Source: Hemicordylus capensis (Eukaryota; Chordata; Lepidosauria; Squamata; Cordylidae). Taken from it: a DNA stretch of 64,000 nucleotides. Position 1 is the stretch's first letter. Every line of letters starts with the position of its first letter. Positions 1-12,100 of the stretch are shown here, piece after piece. The position numbers and the translations under genes are program-made. The notes beneath the pieces are model-generated. The model was given only the letters and a program-made list of their open reading frames with translations, searched no databases and was not told the origin of the DNA. The stretch covers positions 414,868,687 to 414,932,686 of the forward strand of contig NC_069658.1 of assembly GCF_027244095.1 (NCBI RefSeq), read 5' to 3'.

Positions 1-158
1 TTATTTCTTTTTAAATACTGGGTTTTAAATGCTTTAATTTTTTTAATGTTTTAAATGATTTTAGTTGTTAAGTGATTTGATGTTTTAAATTTTAATTGTA
101 AACCATCCAGAGATGCAAGTTTTGGGTTGTGTAGAAATGTAATAAATAAATAAATATA
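1..158 (+). mobile_element. L2-like LINE 3' end with TAAA tail
   Basis: AT-rich stretch ending in the imperfect hairpin AACCATCCAGAGATGC / GGGTTGTGTAGAAATG followed by a run of AATA units. This stem-loop plus short tandem tail is typical of reptile L2/CR1-type 3' ends. Confidence 0.55.
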
Positions 159-1108
159 AGAACTAAAATTCATAGGAATTAGTGGCTGTTTCATAAACAT
201 GAGGTGGAACAAGAAGTTTCAGGAAGAAAGTCTGTAGAGATGTTGGGATAGTTTGAGGAACCTCAAAGTGTGTGAAGCTTGGTGAAAAAGTGAAAGTATC
301 CTTTTGCAGTATGAGAGGAGTAACCTTAAGTGACTGGTTGTATTGCAAAGACAGAAATGAGGACCCAGGACTGACTCTGTTGACCTCTGAAAAGGATGTC
401 TATACTTCAACCATATGTTGTGGTAGCTCCTGTGTTTCCAGTCTGCTTCCCTGTTGGATCTGAGTGGGAAATCTGTTTGGTGGACATTGCTGTTGGGTGT
501 AACAAGCACTTATTAGATCCAGCTATGGACCAGTCCAGAAGAATAAGAACTCTTTGTGAAAACGAATGATGCAAATGTAATAATGGACTTTAAGCTCCAG
601 CCAAAGAAGAAGGGTTGTTGGCAAAGATGTCTGTGGCACGTTTCTTTTTGCTGAGTGAACAAGATGATGAGAAGAATTGCTCAACTCTATGGCAAGAGAA
701 TGACGAATCTCTGGAACTCAAGAACTGTGGCTTTTATACATAGGTGCTGGGAGGGGAATGAGAGTGAACAAGAAAAAAATTTAGACTTGAAGAGGAAGAT
801 TCCTTATTTCTACATTTGGCTAGTAAAAGGAGCAATAGATACAAAGTCCTCTGCTTGGTGCCATCACTATCTATTGCCCTCCCTCTTAGGTTTTGATATA
901 AAGGAAAGAATTGGCATTTCAAAAGATGCAAAGTATTATGGGAAAAGCCAGGATGCTGTGGCCAGTTCACCCAGCTCTCATTGACAGAGATGGATTTCCA
1001 CAAGGGCATTGATATTTGTCTGTTGCCTAGATCTTTGAGACTTTACCAGAGTTGTAGCTCTGGGTGTGTGCTGAGCACAGTGTTTAATCATATATCTTAC
1101 TATTCCAG
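159..1108. other. MMP19 intron 1 (3' part)
   Basis: No coding exon recognised. The frame at 631-738 (MSVARFF...) looks faintly protein-like but has no donor in the right place and no match I know. The intron ends in TATTCCAG at 1108. Confidence 0.6.
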
Positions 1109-3107
1109 GAGTATCTGCTGCAGTTTGGATACTTACAGAAGCCACTAGAAGAGCCCACAGATGGTTTCACAGAAGAGGAGATTATCGATGCCACAAGGTG
1201 AATTATTCATTGTATTTATTTCCTGCCCTATCTCCAAATTCGGCCATTCTGAAATGTATATAATCTGCCAGTTTTCCACCACTACTGATGGGCAAGAAGT
1301 GCCCATATGCACTTATTGCCCATCAGTAGTGATGGAAAACTGGCAGACTATATACATTTCAGAATTATCTTATTGGATCAGACCAATTATCAAAGTCAAG
1401 GCTTAACTAAAGAAAACAGCAGGTTCTGTGCCAGGGTAACTTACAGTTTGCAACATGAGTAAATTGTTAGCAAACTAAGTTAGTTTACATATGTACTTGT
1501 TTTGCAAAACGGATTCTGCTTCAGGGAGGAACAAGAGCTACGAAGCAAACAGAAGCTCCACCTCCTAGCCAATGGAAGTTCAGTCAAACCCTCTCCAAGC
1601 TCCTGAGATTTCACCAGGCAAACCCATATGTTTTCAAGTATTCATCCATTGCATCCATAAGGGCTAGAACCTTATTTTTTTGTTTGTTTGAAAATGAGAG
1701 ATTCTTGGCTGAAGTCTGCACCAAATTCTGCTCTTGTGTGGTACAACTGCAGCAGCACAGGATGCATACATCCCTACAAAGGGGTACACGTACAGAGAGG
1801 CAACTGGCTGTACAGAGAGGCCACTGGCAACCTGGGGGTTCAGTCCGGCCCCCTGCATAGCTCCCAGTCTCCCTTATTATGCATCTCAGCTGCTGCTGTG
1901 TGACAAAGACTCTGTGGACAGCAACATTCTTATGCACCTTCACTCCTCATTCTTATTTGCTAGCATCTTGGCCTATGCAAAGAGTGAGCAGTTGAAGAGT
2001 CTAAAGAGAGAATGCTGCTGCCAGAGCTCCTATTACTAAAGAGGAAGAGGACAGAAAGAATCCTTTGCCTTGTGGGCTTAACTAAATATTACACATAAAT
2101 GCATATAATAAAATCCAGATGGTCAGGGTGTGTGTTATTTCTTTTAAAGAAACAAAGTGGCTTCAGGATGGGGCAATTTGTAGTGGAGAAGAAATGGCAG
2201 GAGGTAGCGGGAGAGACATAACTACTATTACTACTACTACTACTACTACAATAATATTTATATACCGCTCTTCAACCAGAGTTCTCAAAGCGGTTTACAT
2301 AGCTATAAATAAGATGGCTCTCTGTCCCCAAAGGGCTCACAATCTAAAAAGAAACGTAAGGTCGACACCAGCAACAGCCACTGGAGGGATGCTGTGCTGG
2401 GGTTGGATAGGTTGCTCTTCCAGTTGCTATCCCCCTGCTAAATAAAGAGAATTGCCATTTTAAAAGGGTGCCTTTTTGCTCAGTTAGCAGGGGTAGGAGT
2501 CCTCCCTGCTACTTCTCCACTACAGTTTGCCCTCCTTCAAGTTAATTCCACACACCCCACCCTCTGGGTTTCCAAACATGTGCTTTCCCTCAAAGTCACA
2601 CATTTGGAGCCCTGCAGTGGGGAAAAGGTGGCTGGGACAGGCAATTTGGAACGGAGAAGTAGCTGGAGGGGAAAGAGTTAAGCTCTCCGCCCAGACATTT
2701 CTTTACTGCAGATGAATCCCCCGCAACATTGTTTCTCCAACAAAACAAAACAAAACCCAGCAGCCCCATAAACCTGGTAACTGGGAATTGATTACATGCA
2801 CATTCAGTTAGGCCTGGGGTGGAGCTGTAATGGAGCGCACTGGTCCAAAGAACCTGCGTGCCCCTTGCCTCCAGGGCCGCCTGGCACCCTTTTAGGGCTG
2901 CTGGCTCGCTTTGGCTTGCCTCCTCTCCCCTTCCCTACTCTTCCCTCCTTTGCCTGTGGGCGAGGGTGGGGAATTTGAGGTTGCAAACCTAGGTGCTGCC
3001 AGTATCTTGAACTCAGTGCAGGAGGAGGTTTCAGACCTGGCACCCAGCGGGGAGGTTGCACCGCCCCCTGCTGCTCAGTTGCTCTCCATGCATGCATAGA
3101 TATCAAC

Positions 3108-3152
<45 letters not shown>

Positions 3153-6100
3153 GCAGCCTGCCCGCTGGATGCCGGGTTGGGAGCCCCCTCCCACACTGAG
3201 TTCAAGATGCGATTTTGCCGCTTAAGTGAAATTTCCCATCCTCCCCAACCCCGCAGGAGCATCTCCAAAGGGAGGGAGCACCCTTGCCACCAGGGTAGGG
3301 AGTGTGATGCCGCTGGCAGGTGGGGGCAGGGGCTGTTGTGGCCACCAGTGCTGAGCTTGGCCCGGTGTTGCATGCCCAGAAGGCAAAGCTCAGGCCAGTG
3401 TCTGACCCTGCCATATTGAGGGACCAATCAGTGCCTGAACTGTGAGTGAATAGTATGAGAAACTGATTGAAATATTTTGATTCTTGCTCAAGGCTTTAGA
3501 CCTTAAGAACATAGGAAGCTGCCATATACTGAGTCAGACCATTGGTCTATCTAGCTCAGTATTGTCTTCACAGACTGGCAGCGGCTTCTCCAAGGTTGCA
3601 GGCAGGAATCTCTCTCAGCCCTATCTTGGAGAAGCCAGGGAGGGAACTTGAAACCTTCTGCTCTTCCCAGAGCAGCTTCATCCCCTGAGGGGAATATCTC
3701 ACAGTGCTCACACTTCAAGTCTTCCATTTAGATGCAACCAGGACAGACCCTGCTTAGCTAAGGGGACAAGTCATGCTTGCTGCCACAAGACCAGCTCTCC
3801 TCTGTGTAACAGAGAGGGCGACAGATATGCAGATGTTGTTGGAAGCTTAACAGTGGAGACTACAGGTTCGATGTAACCTGAGCCCCTTTGTGTCTGAGCT
3901 GATTTGATGAGGCTGCATTTTCCTCCATCACAGAGAGAAAGCAATGATGCCTACTTTAAACTTCGCTGCCTCTTAAATGGTCTGGGGTGGGTGGAAACAT
4001 GAGGTGATGAAGGCAGTCACACAGGCAAGTTCATTATCAAAATCAGGAAAGGTCTGGATGAGATTCAGCAGGTTTGGGTTAAGCGTTCTGCTGTTTTGGC
4101 TATTCCATCTTGCGGAACTCCAGCTGGCTGCCAAACTGAAAAAAAGGAATAATGAAGGGAGGCGTCTCTGGCCTCCTCCTCTGGGATGTGATTGGTGGGA
4201 GAAAAAACCCGGAGCAATCTGTGGGAACGCACACAGAGAAAGATCCTCAGCAGGAAGGTGGAGAGGAGCTGAGGAAAGCGAACAGCCCATTTAATGCAGT
4301 GAATTAAACAGCTCCGCATCTGCTGGGAAGCAGATTCGCCCTTCCACTAGCCCACACAGAACCCTTGATAGAGGGAGTCTGTCTTGGCTCCCCGGAAAGG
4401 GTATTCCAGAGCTGCAGTGTGCGTGACTACCCAGAAGGAAGGCTCGGGCGCAAGGGCCCAGCCATGGGAGTTGCAGTGTGCAGGGGAGATGGGCTAGGGA
4501 TCCTGCCCGGGACCCCTGGATGTTGTTGGACCACAACTCCCATCACCACTACCACCATCTCAAGGGCCTATTGTGGCTGGGGGTGATGGGAGTTGTGTCC
4601 ACCACCATTCAGGGATCCTCAGTTGGGGGCCTGCGCTGGCTGGAGCAGAGTGCAGGCTCCGTATCCTGCAGGCGGTCATCCTTAAGATGCAGGTCTACTC
4701 GGGAGGAAGGACCCCTGCAGTTGCACTCTGGTGCTGAAAGGCGGCCTCCTCTCTCCTCCTCCTCAGCTCAGCCTGCGCAGCAGCATTGCTTCCACCTTTG
4801 TGAACTGTTTGAAGAGCAATTCAGGTGGTCCTCCCACCCCCCACCCACCCCACACGGCCTTCTGCCTATGTCTGCAGCAGTGTTCCCTCCAAGAGGGGAT
4901 CCCAGAGAGGGGGCTGACTGACTCCAATTCCCAGCATCCCCAGCTGTGACATCCTTTGGCTGGGGATGCTGGGAGTTGTAGTCAGTCAGCCCGCTCCCCT
5001 GGAATCCCATGGGGCGGGGGAAGGAAGGGAGCCCAGCTGCTTCTTTCCAGGCCAGCCCTTTTGAAGCCCTCTCACCACCAGGGGGCGAGCTAGCCAACCA
5101 GGAACAGGCGGGGTGGCAGGCCGAGCCCACCATCCTCCCTTCTTTGCCTCCCTCCCGGGGAAGAGCCTCCTTTCCCACCCTGATGGAAGTGGGAAAGGAA
5201 GAGTGTGTATGGCCTTGTTATGTCCATGCATCTCTTCTTTGCCAAATGTAATCATGATAGCTGCTTCTGTATATGTCAAAAATGATGATGGAAGGCTTTA
5301 GGAATAACACACATAGATAATGACACCTACATACTTTAGGGGTGTTCTGCAAGCACATGGACACAGGGGCAGAGCCACCATTGGGCGAACGGGTTCAAAG
5401 AGCCCGGGCCGCTGCTCCGACATAACCCCCGTGTCTGATTGTCAGATGCAGGGGGTGCTGGTTTAGCTGCACAGCCCTGTTTGGGAATTGGGCGGCCCTT
5501 TAAGATAGAGAAGAGCTGCTTCTGTCCACGCTGCAAATGCAGTGCCGGCCTAGCCATGCAGCCCCATTCGGGAGCCAGACCACGCCCCCATGTCTGACGT
5601 CAGACGTGGGGGTTGGGGTGAGCGGGGCTGCTGCTCCGCCACTGCGTAGAAATTAAGGCTGATTTCCTTGTACAGGTGAAACTCGGAAAATTAGAATATC
5701 GTGCAAAAGTCCATTAATTTCAGCAATGCAAATTAAAAGGTGAAACTGATATATGAGACAGACGTATTACATGCAAAGCGAGATAAGTCAAGCCTTAATT
5801 TGTTATAATTGTGATGATCATGGCGTACAGCTCATGAAAACCCCAAATCCACAATCCCAGAAAATTAGAATATTACATGGAACCAAGACAAGGATTGTAG
5901 AATAGAACAATATCGGACCTCTGAAAAGTATACAGTGTACTGTGCTTGATTGGCCAGCAAACTCGCCTGACCTGACCCCATAGAGAATCTATGGGGCATT
6001 GCCAAGAGAAGGATGAGAGACATGAGACCAAACAATGCAGAAGAGCTGAAGGCCGCTAATGAAGCATCCTGGTCTTCCATAACACCTCATTAGTGCCACA

Positions 6101-9100
6101 GGCTGATAGCATCCATGCCATGCCGCATTGAGGCAGTAATTGCTGCAAAATGGGCCCAGACCAAGTACTGAATACATATGCATGCTTATACTTTTCAAAG
6201 GTCCAATATTGTTCTATTCTACAATCCTTATCTTCTTGGTTCTATGTAATATTCTAATTTTCTGGGATTGTGGATTTGGGGTTTTCATGAGCTGTACGCC
6301 ATGATCATCACAATTATAACAAATTAAGGCTTGACTTATCTCGCTTTGCATGTAATACGTCTGTCTCATATATCAGTTTCACCTTTTAATTTGCATTGCT
6401 GAAATTAATGGACTTTTGCATGATATTCTAATTTTCCGAGTTTCACCTGTATGTTATCTGACTAACCATTTCCTGGGACCAAAAGGTGCCTCAAGTCTGC
6501 TTATACAGCTGACTGCAAAACTGTCACCCTTAAAGAGGCAGGAATATTTTGAGTACACTGAGAAAGAAACAGTTCCACTTGATAGCAGTAAACAGTGTCA
6601 GACACGACCCTTCACCCTGGATCCTGGAGCCTTAATTGGCATGAGAGAGATCCTGTGATGGGTAATTGTGGACACTTCCTAGAGACACAGGGAGGATAGA
6701 GATATGAGACCTAGACTCAAGAGCTACCAGAGGTATAAAGAGTGAAGCCCCTCCGAACATGTCTGGAGAGTGAGTGAGCAGCAGGCCAGTGAACCTTTGT
6801 CTTGGGAAAGCCATCTGAGCCTAACAAGCAGAGTTGCCTACCTGTGAGCCTGATTGTCCAAAGCTGCGGAACTGAGTCACAGGCCTCTCCCAATATGGAC
6901 AAGAAGTCACTGGTGATCTCTACCGCGGGGTGAGAGATCGGGGTGATTTCTGTCCATGTCAACTACCCTCCCTGCCTGAAGACGTGCCTAAAAGCTCCAA
7001 TCTAAAAGCTCCGATCGCCAGCTACACACACTAGCGCCACACACATCCAGTGGCCACTTCGAGACCTGGTAATATGATTCTTCAAGAACAAATACTGCCT
7101 CTGACCCAGCCCTTCCCACTAACCGGCACTCTGAAATCTACTCCCACTCCCTTCCCCCATGTCCTTCCTTATCTCCCTCTTCCCTTCTTTCTTTCTATTT
7201 CTGTATTAGTCAGAGTGATTACTGAAAACACACGCATTCAACACATCAGATAGCTAAGGAATGGTCTAACTACACTACAACTAGAAGAAAAATGATTGCT
7301 TCGTTTGGTTGGCATTTGTCCCTACATAACCAATTGCCTTAAAAAGAGAGCCAGCATGATGTAGTGGTTAGAGTGCTAGACTAGGACTGGGGAGACCAGA
7401 GTTCAAATCCCCATTCAGCCATAATACTAGCTGGGTGACTCTGGGCCAGTCACTTCTCTCTCAGCCTAACCTACTTCACAGGGTTGTTGTGAAAGAGAAA
7501 CTCAAGTATGTAGTACACCGCTCAGGGCTCCTTGGAGGAGAAGTGGGATATAAAATGTAATTTTAAAATAAATAAATAAATAAATAAATTAACGATAGCC
7601 CATTGAACTATAGACGTTTGTTGTGTCTCCTTTCTGCTTCCGAGTCCAGATCCTACATGGCAGCCACAAACAGAACTGAACCAGTGTTTGGCTAAGTGAC
7701 CAAGCCTTGTTTCCACTGCTGCAGGGTGCGAATTGGGGCTGTGCTCACAACAGGGCCCGTCAGAACACGGGCTGCCTATGCCCTCGCTACACCATGTGTA
7801 GGCCATGTGTCTGAGCAGAACCAACACTGTGCTGCACCTTCCATCCTGGTGCAATTGAAAATATGGTTCCCATTAAAAATTAGTTGCTTATAAGGGACCT
7901 ACTGTTTCTGAGGATGGAGGTTGTTCTTCTGACTCCTCATGGTTAGTGTAGCCACTGAGTGACCTACTCTAATGCAATTAACAAGCCCATTTGTGTTTGT
8001 GACCATTATTCCATGCTCTGGAAATGAGTTCTAAGGTTATTTATGTGCTGTATGAAGATGACAGCCTACTTAGTATTTCTCCATCTATGGGAAATGGATA
8101 TGATGTTTGATTCTCCAGAATATTGGAGAACCCCTGCTAACTTGGCAAGGAGGCACCTTTTAACATGGTAACTGGCCCTGTTCACCCCCAGCGCAGTACC
8201 TCCAGTGACTGTTAAAAGCTGGTGTCTATCTGATGTTTCTTTTTAGATTGTGAGCCCTTTGGGGACAGGGATCCAGCTTATGTATTTATTATTTCTCTGT
8301 GTAAACCGCCCTGAGCCATTTTTGGAAGGGCGGTATAGAAATCAAATAAATAAATAATAATAATATATTGGGTGGAATCTAGAAACCTCTCATCTTGATT
8401 AAGCCTCACTGATGTCCACTTCCTACTTTGCCTCCTACAGGTCCTTCCAGCTTGCATCTGGACTGCCTGTCACTGGGCAGGTGGATGAGGCCACTCTCTC
8501 CCAGATGCGACAGCCTCGCTGTGGTGTGGAAGACCCTTTCAATGAAAGAACCCTCAAATATTTGCTCTTGGGTAAGCATTCCTCAAACTGCTAAGACAAA
8601 GCAGAGAGATGGGCAAATAATCTCCTGGTAGAAGCAGAGATGACATTGGGGATAGCTGGCACCAAGGCATTGTCTGGGGCTGCAGACAAGAGGGTTAGTG
8701 ATGTTCAGGTATGCAAATCCTAACTGGGAACTCTGCAGTTCAAAATATAACCCATGTTAACAGTGTTTGAGTCAAAGTCAGTGTAATGTGGGGGAACATA
8801 GGAAGCTGCCTTGTACTGAGTCAGACTATTGGTCCGCCTAGCTCAGTATTATTAAACACATAGAAGAACAGGCCTTGATGAAGGAGAACCAGCATGGCCT
8901 CTGCAAGGGCAGGTCTTGCCTCACTAACCTTTTGGAGTTCTTTGAAAGTGTCAACAGGCATGTAAATAAAGGTAATCTGGTTTACACAGTATTCTTTGAC
9001 TTACAAAAAGCTTTGGACAAAGTTCCCCATCAAAGGTTCTTGAGTAAACTTAGCAGTCATGGGATAAAGGGAGAGATTCATGTGTGGACTGGTAACTGGT

Positions 9101-12100
9101 TGAAGGACAGGAAACAGAAGGTAGGAATAAATTGACAGTTTTCACAATGGAGGGAAATAAGAAGTGAGGTCCCCCAAGGATTGGTGCTGGGACAAGTGCT
9201 CCTTAACTTGTTCATAAATGATCTAGAAGTTGGGGTAAGCAGCGAAGTGGCCAAATTTGCCGATGACACTAAACAATTTAGGATAGTGAAATCCAAAACA
9301 GATTGTGAGGAGCTCCAAAAGGGTCTCGCCAAACTGGGTGAGTGGGTGAGAAAATGGCAGATGTGGTTCAATGTAAGCAAGTGTAAAGTGATGCATATTG
9401 ATGCAAAAAACCCACAACTTCACATATACACTGATGGGGTCTGAGCTGTCAGTGACTGACCAGGAGAGAGATCTTGGGGTCGTGGTGGACAGCTCACTGA
9501 AAGTGTGGATCGGTGCACGGCATTAGGGATGTGCAGAATATTCCCGGGCGGAATGTTCCGACTCGGAACAGGTTGTTCTGAGCCCGGAACACAATGCCTT
9601 TTAAATAAGGGGCCTGTTAATGGCTTGGAATGGAACAACCCCATTCCAACCCAGAACATTCCGCTGGGTTGAGGGGCCTCAGGGCAGTGCAGTGTGCAGG
9701 GGGCACGGGAGGTACCTTTAAAGTTGTTCTTACTGCATATACTTGCAAGAAGCAGGTGATGAACGGTGACGTGCCAGCCTCTCACACGTCAGAGGCCCCT
9801 CCTACGGCACGCAAATGGTTGCTGCCCAACCACCACTTCTGGATGTTGGCGCAGCACAGCCCCTTGCCGCTTCTTGCAGGTATCAGTAGTAAGAATAACT
9901 TTTAAAGGTACCGCTCATGCTCTCAGGCCCATCACTGGTCGGCCGGAACAGCAGAATGTTCTGGGTTGGGCCAGGGTTGTTCCGATGGACCGTCCTGGCG
10001 CTTTGCGTTCTATTCCGAGCTCAGAACAGAATGCAGAATATGTTTCGTGCATACCCCTATGCAGCAGCTGTGAAAAAGTCAAAATTTAATGCTAGGGATC
10101 ATTAGGAAGGGGATTGAAAATAAAAATGTGAATATTGTAATGCCAAATCTATGGTGTATCCTCATCTGGAGTACTGCATACAGTTCTGGTCCTTGTAGAA
10201 GAACATTGTAGAACTGGAAAAGGTGCAGAAGAGGGCAACCAAGATGGCCAGGGGCCTGGTCATCTTCACTTTTTCTCTCAGGGCCCACTCCAACTTTGCT
10301 ATGTCCCTGACCCTTCTTACCTCCTGTGATCTGGAGAGGAGAAGCAGTGGACGCCGAGTCTTGCACAGGAGATAAGACCCCAGGCAAACTAGGGAGTGGA
10401 TTTGTGGACACCTGGGATGAGGCCTTTTTGGTAGTGGCGTCACAACTTTGGGACATCACCGGGTGCATGATCACTCCCTTCTCTGATATGCTTTTGGCAG
10501 CAGCTAAAATTATGTTTGTTTGACTATGCTTTTTTGTTTTTATTTTTTAGATTAGGTTACTGATTCATGGATGTGTGTGTGTTTTAACTGCCTGCTGGAT
10601 TTGACGTGTACACTGCTGATGTTTCCATTTATATATTTTTAGTTTCTAGTCTGTTTGAATTCCTTTTAGGCCAGAAGGCAGCTAATTATTTTATTTTAAA
10701 GAAAATATTATTTCCATTTAAGAGATGGAAACTGAGGTTGAGAGTAGTGACTTGCCCAAGATGTTTCTGGCTGACCATCTGGAGTACTGTGTCTTTTTCT
10801 GGGTACCATGCTTTAAAAAGGATATAGACACTCTAGAACGGGTTCAGAGGAGGGCAATGAAGACTGTCTGCAGTCTGGAAAACAAGCATTATGAGGAAAG
10901 GTAGAAGGAACTGGGGACCTTTAGCCTGGCGAAGAGAAGGGTGAGGGGGGACAGGAAGAGAATACTCTTCAAAGGTACTCTTCAAAGGAGTCACACTGAA
11001 GCGGGCAAACACTTGCTCTCTGATGCCCCAGAGGCAGCACTAGATCTAATGGGGTTCAACTGCAGGAGAGAAGATTTTGGTTGAACACTACTAGAAACTT
11101 CTCAACAGTAAGAGCAGTTTGACAATTGAGCCAATCACCTGGCCCGGGGTGGGGGCTCTCTCTCACTGTGGGTCTTCAAGGGGAGGCTGGGCTGCCGTCT
11201 GCTGGGGTAGCTCTAGCTCTGGATTTCCTGCACTGAGCAGAGGGTTTGATTAGATGGTGTAGATCAGGGATTCTCAACGTTGGGTCCCCAGATGTTATTG
11301 GACTTCAACTCCCATAATCCCCAACCAAAGGCCACTGGGGCTGGGGGTTATGGGAGTTGAAGTGCAATAACATCTGGGGACCCAGCATTGAGTATCCCTG
11401 GTGTAGATAGTTGGCCCCCTCCAACTGTGTGATTCCGTTCCGTGAATGGGATCCCAGCTCTCTCCGCTCCAAGCCTGAAACGCCACTCACTGGCCTGCAC
11501 TGGGGTTGCTTAGCTCATGCCCAAAGTTGGTCCCTTGCTGAGTTATGTATCTGTCATGGTTGTCATGGTGCACCTGCCAACCAGCATTTAAGGCTAGGTT
11601 TTGAGCAGTCTTGGCTGAGTTCCTTATATTGGAGAGGGTGCCCTGCACCTCTCTGCTTGTGGTTTCCAGAGGTTGAGCTCATCTGCACTAGCAGCAAAGC
11701 CTGGAATGCCATATCCTATTCCTCCACCCACACTGGAAGTGTGTGCACTGGCATGCCAAATTACAGATCCAGTGATTTTCAGATAGCCTACCCAGATTAT
11801 TTCCACATTGGCTCATCTGCTGAGAAATCCCAGCATGTTGCAAAGGCACGTGCACGTCAGACTGCCTCAGACTGCCTTCACATGTTAGACCGGCCACATC
11901 TGCTGGCCCCATGTAAATGGAGATTGCAAACGAGAACACACCCAACAGCAATCTCCTGCAATTGCACATTTCAAGGGAAGATCCGTAGTAGTGGGCAAGC
12001 TGCCCATCGTTACAGACCTGCTTCTAGAAAAACTGTGACTAGCTGCAGAGGAAGCCCAGAGTTCCCTGGTAAACATCTGGAATCTTCTGAAGCAGACGAT

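Noticed and set aside
631-984. Possible exon 1 of MMP19
   Set aside because: No signal peptide, no matching donor and no similarity to the MMP19 start. The real exon 1 must be upstream.
2804-3427. 207-codon minus-strand open frame
   Set aside because: Runs through the GT microsatellite (poly-Thr-His) and has no domain or splice context.
7344-7420. tRNA gene
   Set aside because: A- and B-boxes belong to a SINE head; no cloverleaf closes and the same sequence recurs at three other places.
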